A stretch of DNA of 64,000 bases, taken from the NCBI GenBank assembly GCA_024362935.1, contig JANCRA010000019.1, forward strand, positions 13,388,501-13,452,500, given 5' to 3'. The stretch's first letter is position 1. Each line of letters begins with the position of its first letter. Below the pieces are notes generated by a model. That model worked only from the letters and a program-made list of their open reading frames with translations, was not told the DNA's origin and made no database searches. This document shows, piece by piece, positions 49,062 through 62,460 of the stretch. The translations under genes and the position numbers were made by a program. Source of the DNA: Setophaga petechia (lineage: Eukaryota; Chordata; Aves; Passeriformes; Parulidae).

Positions 49062-50214
49062 CTCAGGAATTACAACCATCCCTAGCAGAAACCTTTGGTA
49101 CCAAGTTTGAAAAGGGTGAGGCAGAGGGACTTCCCTCTTCTCACAGAAGACCTTTCCTTTCATTAGCAGTCCACATTCTTATTTCTGCATGTTTGATTTC
49201 CTTCACCAAGCCTCCTCCATGGGATTTGTAAGAAATCTCTGAAGATTTTACTAATCGTCCAGTACTTTTTTTTGATTCTCATGCAGGATTTCTGCCTGCT
49301 AACTTGGGAGGTCAATGCTTAGCTGTGCACAAAACTCTGCTGTGTCTGCATTAACAAGCAATGCAGTCCCTTTAGGAAAGTTTCATGAAGTGAAATGGTT
49401 GGGGCAGAGGGCCCAGTGTCCAGAGGCTGGGCATTTTTGAGAGCATTTATTCAGCTTGAGAACATGAGCTGCACTTCTGCAAAGCAGCTTCTTTGAAACA
49501 AGTGAAGTCCAAGAGACTCCCTAAGGGGAATTACTGTGGTAAGAAAAGGTGGCCACGAGGTTCACTGAAAAAGTGCACTCATTATTTGAACCCTAACTCT
49601 ATTACAAAGCTATTTCTTAAAACACAGCATGTAAGTTATTCACCACCCATTTAATGACTAAATACTGAAAGTCTAACACACAGATACAATGAAATATTTA
49701 TTGCAGAGTGTCTATCACAAGTAATTTTTCAGAAACAGACTTTCACAGCATGTTCTACAATTTGTCAACCCAGATATGAAAAATTATAGGATCTACATTA
49801 TCTTCTGCCTTTTCTTAAAAGTTTATCACAGCAACATTTTAAAGTCAGACTCATACTTCTCTCATAGACTACTCCAAGTTTCCCCAGAAATTTCAAGTCT
49901 TCTGAACCTCATTTCCATAATGTAATTGTACTTTGGGAATAACAATGAAAGATGTTTTCCTCTATAGCTGGTATCTGTGATGGGGGAAAACAGAGGAAGA
50001 TAAGTCAGATCCATCTAACCTGGAGTAAAGGGTGGAATTTTTCAGTATCTGCGTTCTCCAAACTCTTCTCTATTGCAGAAACAATATTCCATATTCTTCA
50101 TTTTTTCGGATCACTACAAATTAGTAGTCTGAGGACTACGCTGAACTGCCTCACATAGTATAGAGAAGTATACTGTCAGTTCTAGATAAAAAGCAGCTAC
50201 CCCCTTCCTTCTGA

Positions 50215-50790
50215 AAAGGACTTGGGATTTCTGGAGGGTGAGAAGTTAGGCGAGAGCTGGAAATGGACATTTCCCAGAAAGTCCAACTGCATCCTGGGCT
50301 GCATCAAAAGCAGCGTGGCCAGCAGGGCAAGGGAGGGGATTCTGCCCCCTGCTCTGCTCTCTAAGACACTACAGGGAGAGCTGCATCTAGCACAGGAAGG
50401 ACATGGACCTGTTGGAGCAAGTCCAGAGGAAGGACACCAAGATGATTGGAGGTGTGGAGGCCCTCCCCTGAAAGTAAAGGCTTAAAGATTTTGGACTGTT
50501 GAGCCTAGAAAAGGTTTTGGGGTGATCTAATTGTGACTTTCCAGTACCTGAAGGGAGTCCACAAGAAAAATGAAGAAGGGCCTTTTGCAAGAACATGTAG
50601 TGTCAGGAAAAGGGAGAATGGATTCAAAGGGAAAGACAGTAGGTTTAGATTTGGTATCAGGAAGAAATCCTTCACTCTGAGGGCAGTGAATCACGGGAAC
50701 AGGTTGCCCAGAAGAGCTGTGCCTGCCCCATCGCTTGAAATGCTCAAGGACACGTTGGATGAGCCTTTGATTACCTATTTGGATCCTTGT
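50215..50790 (+). mobile_element. CR1 LINE fragment lacking both ends, plus strand
   Basis: Begins near GGACTTGGGATTTCTGGAGG, the CR1 stretch just after the reverse-transcriptase domain. It continues through ATCCTGGGCTGCATCAAAAG, GTGGCCAGCAGGGCAAGGGA, GGACATGGACCTGTTGGAGC and AACAGGTTGCCCAGAAGAGC, all landmark CR1 3' sequences. It stops near GATGAGCCTTTGATTA without the usual GGTTGGACTAGATGATC end or terminal repeat. So it is truncated at 5' and has also lost the last hundred or so bases at 3'. It is antisense to EYA1 and non-functional. Confidence 0.88.
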
Positions 50791-53700
50791 GTAAGACACC
50801 ATTTTCAGAAAAACATTGTCAAAATGTAATTTCTGTTTCTATGACTAATGAGCAATACTTCTGTGCAACATAGTTTTAAGCTGAATGCTGTTTGCTACAC
50901 ATACTACTTTTAAAGGTACAGAAAAAATATGAAATACAATGCAGTGCCATCTTCATGGGAAGGAATTCTAGTTGCTGACTGAGGTGCTCACCAATTTTTC
51001 ATAAAAACTTTGTCTTCTCTCTCAGCTGATTTATCTCCTGAATATATAAAAAATCCCAGGATATATGAAAAGATGTTCCCATTATTCCTGGATCCCTGGA
51101 TCAGGATACTCATTACTTGGGTGATAATAAATATGCCCTAGAATGCTATTTTTAGAAACAACCACAACTTTAATGTCAAAGATAGCTGGGAATTTAATAA
51201 AGATGAGTAGGTACTGAAAAACTCTCCATTCTCCAAGCACTTTAAAATGCCTGAAAATTGCTGCATATTTCCTTCTATCAGCCTAAGCACTTTTAAGAGG
51301 ATGAAATCTTCCTATACAAAGAAATAAATTGAGAAGAATAGCCATGGGTTTACCTGTTGGAAATATTTACATGTGCTCTTACTGCAAACTCTTGTTTGTC
51401 CAAAACTGACCTGCCATGGAGCATCTTTCACCCCAGAATCACAGGGGAAGAGAACTGCAAAGGGATTGCCTAGGAATACAGGCCTCAGGGTCTATCCCAG
51501 CAGCACATGAGTCACCCATGTCTTTGGCTGGGCACAGGCTGCTTACGGGTGCTCTGGAGTTCAGCTCTTCACATTTTAATTGTTAATGGCAATTAACATT
51601 TCTGCAACATGTCCTAAGCTTTCACAAGATGACACTGGGACATGAGTGGGAATATTGCCACATCTAGACAACATACATTGCAAGCTTGCCAGGACCAGCC
51701 AACACCACGCTCAGTTGTGGTAAAAACTGTGGAAAGAGACACAAGAAAAGTTCCCCTTCCTCCTGCTCCTTTATCAAAACTGACCTTTACAGAGATGCAG
51801 GATCATCAGACTTGAATTCTGGAGACAGACCCTGATTTAGCAATGTACTACTAGGTTTTAGTGCCACCCAAATCACCCATGTATGAGATTATCAATAAGA
51901 AAACCAAGAAGCAGACTAATATCTTCTTAACCTGCTGCAAAAAGTCAGTGTTTATTTACAACCAGTGATTTAGATTTGCTTTATATATGGAGGAGCTTAA
52001 GAAATTATGTCAACAAAGAGATTTTTCCCCCTTATTTTTTGTTTCTAGTAATTTGTGAGATTCTAAAAATACTCAAAAAGAAAATGTGTAAGAAAACACA
52101 CGGAACAGTAGAAAAAAAAGGAGTAGCAGATAATAGCACAAATGCTAGCTTGAAGAAAAAAAAGAAAAAAATTCAGAGATGTCACAACTGCTGATCTAAT
52201 GTTATATAGATTGTTAAGATTTTTCTTCTAAAGGAGCTCAGGGACTGCAAGTGCAATGTACCCTGTTTTGTCAGCTGTATAGCAAAAGGTGGTTAAAAAA
52301 TGACTTACATGGCAGTTTCTGAACTCTATTGAGAGAGAGAACTCCAGACCAGAACCCACAAGTTCATGTGGTTCATTGGCCAAGTAACAACTCTCTGAGT
52401 TCACAGCTTGTCATGCAGTTCCTGGTATATATATCAATAAAGACTGTTATGAGAATGAGATGTTGACTATTTTAAATATGGATTTTGAGACCTAATATTT
52501 GGCTACTCCTAGCGCAGAAGTTGTAGGAATGCCTCATAAAGATTTGCACCTTCAAGCATGCAAAAAGTAAGGTTTTAAAATATCTTTTAAAAATTGCTTT
52601 CATTACATTAAATACATGTAAGTTTTGCTCTACTGAACTCATTTTTGTTAACAGCTATGCCATATACATTAAATCAGAATAGAAACATTGCAAACATGCC
52701 TGACATTAAATAGGTTTTGATTTTGCAGTTTCAACATTGAATTAACACTATGATGTTATATTCTTTGTATTTTAGAAAAAAGTGGGCAAAATTAAATTAT
52801 TCTTGGCTGACAGCTCTCAGTGTTCATGGGCTACAAGAGACTCAACAAAGTGTGGTAGTTAGTTTATAGACATATATAAAAACACAACCTCTTGCCCTAC
52901 TTTGGCTGGCATCTTCAAATAATAGTAGTAACTAAACACCCTGTAAATCTTGATTAAGTACTTTATGTATAATCAATTGCTATTCACACACTGTTTTGCT
53001 TGACATCATCCTGTTTCTGTACTCACTATAGAAGCCCAAAGTTCACCTAGAAGCACAAAGATAATTTTTACTAACAGCAAGAGAAGAATTCTACCTGGAA
53101 CCTCTAAGCTGATTATATTTTCCATTACTTTATTCAAACAGCCCTTTGTTTGTAGTGAAGAATCTTGCAATTATAAAAAGGTTACAGGTTACTCAATTAT
53201 ACTAATTCCTATCCAGGATATTATTGTCTCTGTCTGTCACAGATTATCAAATCATCAGCTTCTGACCATGAAGCCTGATAAACTTACTTGTTACTGCTTC
53301 TCAAAGAAGAGAACTCTTCCTGAATCGTAATTGCCTGGAAACTACCAGAAGGTAATTTCCAGCCTAAATTTTTGCATGGTTTTCAAAAAAGTCCCTGCTC
53401 AAAACAGCACATTCTAGTTCAAGCCCAGACTGTTCCCTGCTTTCCCCTCCTCTGATGTGAGAGGCTTCAAAACTTCTCCAGTATTTGGGCTGTGGTTTTA
53501 CCACATACACCCCCAAGACTCTCATCTTCCTCTTATGCATTTAAGATGAAAGAGCTTTAACATCCTCATACTTCCTCATCTAGCAGTAAAAACCTTAAAT
53601 TTACAAAGAAATGGTGTCACTGCTACAGTGCAAAATCAGAAACAAAATCAGAAAGAAAATTCAAAAACATATGGATAGAGACAAAGCTGGACAGTGTTTG

Positions 53701-56700
53701 TAGCTGCTAAGCAAGATTGAACTTGGATTTTTATCTGAAAGTACAGTCATGGGTTAAAATTCACTGCAGCTGGGAGATGAGAGTATCCGAGTCAAACTAA
53801 GGTTCTTATCCCTTCACACTCACATGTCCAATTATACAAAATGTTTTTATCTCTCCCCTGCAAATGGAGGCAGCATATACCCAAAACCAATCCTTTTAAA
53901 AGTGTCATGGACTATTCTCTTTCCTTTTTTTTTTACTTTCCTCTTTTCAGTTGGGAATCTGAAATGCACATGTTTAACATTTTGCAGTGCTCCCAAACAG
54001 TACCCATATTCTTTAACCAAAGCCAGATAAAATGACTACAAAACATCACAGGCCCAGTCGTTAAGGGCAAAGAAGGTTGTCTTCACTACCTTCTGGGAAC
54101 ATGGAGGTTTTCATGTGAACAAGAGAGCAGCATGGAGAAGTCAAGCCTGCTCTGCCATTTAGGTGTACAAGACACAAGACTATCTCATGAAGATAGAAGC
54201 ACAATGACAAAGCAGGTGGGACTTTTCACAAATGGCAAATAATATGGTCTACATTTGGCCAATGTCTGAACTCCAGGACTGATAGACTTAAAGCCAAATT
54301 CCCCTGGACAAAGAGAGATAGTTGTAGCTTCTGTTCCCCTCCAGCCAGTACCAGCACCAGCAGCAACAAATTCCCTAGCTTGTTTCATCAAACCTGGTGA
54401 CACAGGTACTGACCAGGGGTGAAATGACATGGCTAACCCCAAAGTGTAACCAAGTTTCATGCTTTTTTATCTACTTGGGACAAGCAAAATCTATCAGAAG
54501 ATTATAAGGTGCAAATGCAAATGCTACATCATCAAGCCACAAGTCTGAAGTTGCTAAGGCTCTTCAAATACTACCCTATTAAGGTGTGATCTTTGACCAA
54601 GTTCTACTTCTGTTCCTTCTGCAGATGCACAGTGACAGCTGGGGCTGGATTTCCTTCTAATCTGTATTAGTGGCCAGGTATATGACAAATGACACTTCAT
54701 TTGACATTTTTGTATGGAATCACACAACTGTACACACACGTGCATAACACGCTGGTCCCACTTGAAAGACACCACCCCTAGAATGATGTGCTGTGGTTGG
54801 TTTTGAGAAAAGAAGTGGATATCCTCACAGGCCCTTGAAACCCCACAGCCTGCACACAAACCACTGGGCACGTGGAGCTCTGGGGCCCTTGGGCACACTC
54901 AGAGGATGCTCTCACACCCACACTTCATCCACTGTCTGAAACAGCATGTGTTGTGAACATCTATCTGAGAAGCTTTCAAAAATAAATGATATTAAATTAA
55001 TAGTGTTTCTAAGATTTTCTTTTTTTTTTTTTTAAAGTAATTTGTCATTTGCAGTATTTTGTTTACTTCAAATGCCTGTGGGAACCAGTATTGCTATTAA
55101 CTTATCACTTAAAGGAGGTCCTTTCTTTCAGGAAAAACTAATGGAGGAAACTGAAATAGAGACTCTTTCAAAAATGGATGCACATACATATAGAAAAGAC
55201 AGTAAGTAAATAAACATTTGTTAGCCAGTCTCCTCCCCAAGACCTTGCAGCAGGAGTTGCTTGACTGAGTAAGCAGAGAAGTGAACAAGTCATTTCACTG
55301 GCCAAGTACCTATGAAAGAGGAATAATAGAGCATTATGCTACATGTGCTCAGGACAGAAAGACTCTTGGTGAAGCAGAAGAATAAAAGATAAGACAGAGC
55401 CTGGAAGGAAGCCAGTGTAATACAGCAAGGAAAAAAAGGTGAAGAGCAGGGAGGAAAGGCTAGTTCAAGTCAACCCCTTGCCTTCACATAAATCAGCTGT
55501 ATCTGATTTTTATCCTCCAGAAGTGACATCAGGTGGAAGGTTTTTACTAGCCTCTACAGTCCCCCAGCTTGCTATTGGGAACCCAAGTCCCAATAAAAAA
55601 CTGCCCAGAGGCAGTTTTTGCCTCTGGCCAAACTGGTCCTCTTGCGCTCTTCTGGGATGAGTAAAGAAGTCAGCATCCAGAGCTCTTGATGTTAATATCC
55701 TACTAAAAGGCAAATATTACATCTACCTTTAGTATGCTATTATTTCAGGATGTCTAAATATGGAGGTATCAATTACAAGTTTCATACCATCAAGCTCCTT
55801 AGTGCAAACACAAGTATAGAAATTTCAGCATACATAATTAGCAGGACCTCCAGAAATGAGTAATTAAAAGGTACAACCAGAATCACCAAAAAAAGCATTA
55901 TTTTGCCTGATTACCATCACCTACCACAACTTTGCATCCCAAAGCAAACAGAAAACCAAAAATTTTTTAAAAAATAAGAATAAATTAAAAATCATTCACT
56001 GCCAATGTGAATTGCTTAATTGTAATACTGAAAGACTATTTTGAGTGCTACAAAGTATTGCTAGAATTTCAAGAAATATAATTTATAGAAATATAATTTA
56101 CTTAGAGAAATCTACATCAGATGCCACAACAGCAACCAGCTCTATCCTCTCTATAGATTTTAACATCTTACTCCCCCATTACTTTAGGAAATACTGAAAA
56201 CAATTTTTTCTCCATTCTGTAATACTGCAACTTGACAGCAAACATACCACACAGTGCTGCTTTTTGAAACCCCAAAGATGGATTTATGTTCACCAGACTT
56301 AAAACAACCTTTTTAATGGTCACAAATCAGATAGTCTCGTAGTGGAGAGCTTTGACTGCCTTTGTGTCAGATCTCATTCTCAAGTTGCAGCAGGTACTTA
56401 AAGAGTGAGAATCATTTTTTTCCAAAGGATTTTTGATGTCCAACTCCCTTTGAAGCCTCCCTTCCTATGTATCTTTGAAAATCTGATCTTCAATTTGTAA
56501 TCCATTTTCCCTTCCCACTTGATATGACAATGCCTTCCCTCCTTCCTTCTTGAACACTCAAATAAAAGGGCAGTAGCAGGTCTGTACTGCTTAAATGAAT
56601 GAAGTTGCTCAGAAAATAACAGCTCCTTCTCCCAGTCCTCATCTATTCTTTTCCATTTCAGTTGCATAAAACATCATCATGATGGGCCACAGGCTTCTGT

Positions 56701-59700
56701 TTCTCACTCTATGCCATCCATCAGATTTGATTTACATTCTTAAGATAAAAGTAAAGACCACCGTAGGCAGAAACTGGATGCAGTTGTCTGCCATGGAAAA
56801 CAGATTTCCTACTCCTTTCAAGTTTACTGATTACTCACGGCCTTTCCCCTCTAGAGGGTATCCACCAAAGTGGGCACTGTGTTGGAATAGCCACCAGCTG
56901 TCTGATAAAACTTAATGAATGGCAATTTTATGAGCTTCTGTTGTTATTGTTCCTTTAACTCCTTCAGTATCAACCCACCATGGCAATTCACTGGCAAAGG
57001 AAGATTAGAGATAAGGCAAAACTATGAAGATTTTGATCCCTACTCCAATAATTAGTTTTAAGAGATTTTCTTAGGCAAGTTATACAAGGCCATAATTTTT
57101 ATGGTGTCCAGCGCTTGCTCTTTTCTACAATAAGAGGGTATGTTGTGGAAATACACTTAAAGAGAACAGGAAAAGCTCAAATACTGTAGTATTTATATAG
57201 TCAGCATCACCTTGGCATACTAGGCCTGATTTTTCTGAGTGCCTTTAGCCAGACATTTTAGTCCTCTGCATTTGATCCTGGGAAACTTCTGTCTGGTCAA
57301 GGTCTATAATTTCGTTGTTACTTCCCCATCAGTGAAGACCATGCTGCCTGGCCAAGAGAAGAATTTTGCTCTCTCAAAGTGAATTAAAGCACACAAAGAG
57401 TTATTATATATAAGCTGCATGTAGAGATTAAATTCAGACTCAATCACACAACTAAATCCCCATTCAGTGCTTTGAAAACTTACAGCTAAGTGTGAAGCTA
57501 AAAATATTAGCTAACAAAGTGAGCTATCTTCCAACCACATCCTCTTCCAGAAAAACATCAATAGAAGACAAGTCTGCAAATGTGCCTTAGAGGAATTAAT
57601 GAACATTTGTTTGAAATGAAGCCATTTCACTTTGGGACAGGTTTTTTTTTTTCCTTCTTCTTTCTTCTTCCCCTCCCCTCATCTAGTGAACATATCCTGT
57701 GCTTCAGGGTATGGAAACCTGTCAAAATCACACCCATAGTCAAATCAAATTTAACATATCTTTACAAGATATTTATAACATGCAAATACCTAGAGGCCCT
57801 TCTTCTCAGTCACATGAAGATCTCTTAAGCTAGGGAAGGAGGGCTCTTTCACATTAGTGAGAATCTGTGCATGGTAGAAGCTGATTTCACATACTATACT
57901 TGACATGTGAAGATTCAGCAACCCACATCTCCACTCCATGTGCAACAATCAAGCAAACCACACTGCAGCATCTAGAAAGAATTGTTTGGTGAGCCCTTGC
58001 AACCACATCCTTACAATCAGCCACTTCTGGCTCAGCAGGATTCTGCTTCAAGAATCCCAGAAAAAATAATTTTATTTCAACCTTCATTAAAAAAAATAGG
58101 AAACTTTTGCTTCATTCACTCCACTCCTTCTTAAGTCTTTTAAGCAGCTCAAGGAGCCTAACAAAACATTTTCTCAAGATAAAACAGATAAGCAGTAAAA
58201 ATTCCACCTTCAGATTCCTAGGGATCTGCTTCACTTACAAATTTTGTCTCTTGGCACACATCTCATTCAGAAATAAATTATTCTACTAGTTTCTTTGAAA
58301 AGCTTTTCCTTCTTTGTCACTTAAGAGCAATCAGAGACAGGAATTTTCAAATTAGAGAGCTCAGAGCAGAACCGCCAAGCACAAGCTGTCTCTCAGGACA
58401 CTTTTGGAACAACATCCAAAATCGCATGCTGAGTGCCCACGCCTGCAGCACCCAAACCTGCAGGGCTCTGTGTGCTAGGGCTGAGCAGCCAGTCTGCAGT
58501 GCTGAGGAGGGTCATGTCACCTGAGGGAAAAGGGCAAACAAAAGAAAACCGTTTGGCTTCATCTCAGGAGGCAAACATCTAATGCAAGTTAGAGCTTTCT
58601 GTGTAGAATTCACTCCAAATTCTTTTAAACTGGAAAGTTCTAGTGTCGGACAAATAATTTACCATAGTTTAACTGACTTCCTTCAATAAACTCTGATACC
58701 TACCTAGAAGTTGAGATATTATTTCCAAAATTATTTTCTACCTGAGGTCAGTGCATTAACGGATACAACATATACCTCATTTCCTGACAAAGTAATATTA
58801 AACATTTCTCAGAGTGGATATACACAGCACTACACATTGAACAAAAAGTCAAGTCAGATGATGAACATCTTTCAATGTTTCAAGGAACACCCCCCATTTT
58901 TTTTTGCTACAAAAGAACCTTCAAGTTATATAGAAGGTAGAAAAGCTCATGAAGTTTACAACAAAGGCTTCTGTGAGCTAAAGGAATTTTAATTTGAAAG
59001 GGCAATTTTATCCTGTACCAAAAGTGGTATATACCTGGTAATATGATATAAAAAATATAACAACATACTTGTAGATTTTAAATGAAGAAGATTAATTTAT
59101 GGACATAAAATATTTTCCTGCTTAAACTCCATGAGCACAGTAAGCACTTTATTTATCCTTTAAAAAGGGGTTGGTCTTTTTATGGCTTAATATTTGATTG
59201 AAGCAATACTTTTACAGCAATAGCAAAAAGTAAATTACACACAAGTCTGGCACAAGTCCCTGTTAATCTGATAACCCATAAACTGTCCCCACTACCAAGG
59301 ACTCCAATTACAATGAATAACAAAGATATGTGGGGAATTGAGGGGGGGAACAACATCTGTTTGATTGACAGGTGCCTTTCCTGGAAAAATGCATGTCCAT
59401 AATCCTAAAGAGTCTGACAGCATTACTACAACCCAGTTCTTAGGGGAAAAAAAATCATATCTTTGCTACAACAGTTGTAGCAGTTTACCTATACATTTAT
59501 GCTGAAGAGCAATACTGAACCTGCATGACTCTGTCTTCCAGTAATGCATTAGGTCTCTGTTCACACAGCCAGTTAAATGCCCCATATGATCTTTCCACTA
59601 TTGCCATAGAAATGCTACAGGAAGGAGCATTTTTTGCTGCTCATTGCATGAACATTTCCATGTTTCATTGTATGTATTATTATATGTATTATAGATGTAT

Positions 59701-60264
59701 TATATTACTGGCAAAGCTGTTAGGTTGTTCTGCTGTTAGTATTCTACTGAGAACAAACATAACTTATCAACTGCCTGACTACTTCTTGAGAAATAGGTAT
59801 CAGTTTACCCCATTGAATTACTACACCTGTTTGAATTTTGGTCACTCCATCAGAGCAGCAAGCTAGCCTGAGGAACTTTCAACACTCAGTTTTATTAGCC
59901 TACTTGACAAAATTCTCATAGCCTTAGGAGCTTACAAAAAGTGAGACATAAAGAAATACCAAAATAGCAAAAAAGACTGAAGAATTAAATTTTGTACAAT
60001 TGTGGCAATTGTAAACACCTACTTCTTTTCTCTCATCATTAAACTTCCTTTTCAGTTTTTTTACTTTATTTTTATTTAAGCTCTGCACATACTACCTGCT
60101 TAGTCCACTCAAACTCCATGAAAGAAACATAAACCTGTAATAAAAGCTATTGCTGAAACTTGATAATAGTAACTACTGATAAACATTGAACATTGCCTTT
60201 ATGTAACATATGAATAAACACAGAACACCTAAAATAGTAAAAGCATTATATAGCATGCTGACTA

Positions 60265-61880
<1,616 letters not shown>

Positions 61881-61930
61881 CTGCAGCTTGAGGAAACAGC
61901 AACATCTGAACTGGTTTGGGACTTCTGCAC
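61881..61930 (-). CDS. EYA1: EYA1 upstream exon (5' UTR or alternative N-terminus), 50 bp
   Basis: A short exon lies between an acceptor with a pyrimidine tract (TTCACAG) and a strong donor (CAG/GTAAGG). It is open in the frame that continues into the next exon and reads VQKSQTSSDVAVSSSC, then R-S-M-E-M-Q across the junction. The 50 bp end two bases into a codon, and the next exon supplies the third base (AG+G). In the usual EYA1 isoform this would be 5' untranslated sequence, because translation starts at the next exon's ATG. The in-frame continuity and non-random Ser/Gln/Thr-rich peptide also fit an isoform with an extended N-terminus started further upstream, outside the window. EYA4 similarly carries residues ahead of its RSMEMQDL. 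There is no ATG in the exon itself. Confidence 0.72.
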
Positions 61931-62109
61931 CTGTGAACCAGGGAAACAAACAGAAGCTTCTATTACTCCACTTTACTACGAGGCCTTAATTTAAAGAAAG
62001 GATATCACTATGGATGACAATTCTGTCCTTTAAATCCAAAGGGAGAGGAGGAGGGTGCGATGCCCCTGAAAGGCATATTGTCTTTAAATTGAAGGCTCAA
62101 CTGTTGTTT

Positions 62110-62460
62110 CCCCGGCAGGTCTCTCTCCCTCCTCCCCGCGCCAGGGGACGGCAGCCAAGTGACGGGATAGTGATTCATCAGGGGCCCGTGACAGCTGCAC
62201 AGGGGCTCAGCACTCCTCCTCCCCCGGCACGGCTCGGCTCGGCTCGGCTCTGCCCGCACCCCGCAAAGGTAACCCCGCCAAGGGCAGCACCAGCTGCTCC
62301 TGCCCCGAGCCCCGCAGCATCCTCCGCTCCTCTCATCCCTCCTTCCTCCTTCGGTCCTGACAGATTCTTGCCCTCATCACACTGGTTTCCTTCTTCCTTT
62401 GCTCCTCGCCATCCTTCCTCTGTGCCACAGGGAACACACAAGTCAAGCTCACCCCAAAGG
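62110..62460 (-). promoter_or_regulatory. GC/CpG-rich block, candidate internal EYA1 promoter
   Basis: Roughly 15-18 CpG dinucleotides by hand count fall within about 220 bp (62,110-62,330), in a window that is otherwise AT-rich and CpG-poor. It lies 180-530 bp upstream of an EYA1 exon. It contains GGGGCCCGTGAC, CCCCGCGCC and a (GGCTC)4 repeat. On the minus strand a good donor (GGG/GTGAGC, GT at 62452-62451) at its upstream edge could end a first exon and splice to 61930. There is no visible TATA box, as is usual for CpG-type promoters. A GC-rich intronic enhancer or chance is also possible. Confidence 0.4.
62231..62250. repeat. (GGCTC)4 pentanucleotide repeat
   Basis: Four perfect GGCTC units inside the GC-rich block. 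On the minus strand it reads GAGCC repeated. Confidence 0.92.

Noticed and set aside
48807..49231. Open frames with repeating Tyr/Ile/Met/Val peptides on both strands
   Set aside because: Translation of the TGTA/TACA microsatellite, not a protein.
52420..52450. AATAAA-type signal (ATCAATAAAGACTG), considered as a polyadenylation site
   Set aside because: No upstream coding exon or recognisable retrogene. AATAAA is frequent in AT-rich introns.
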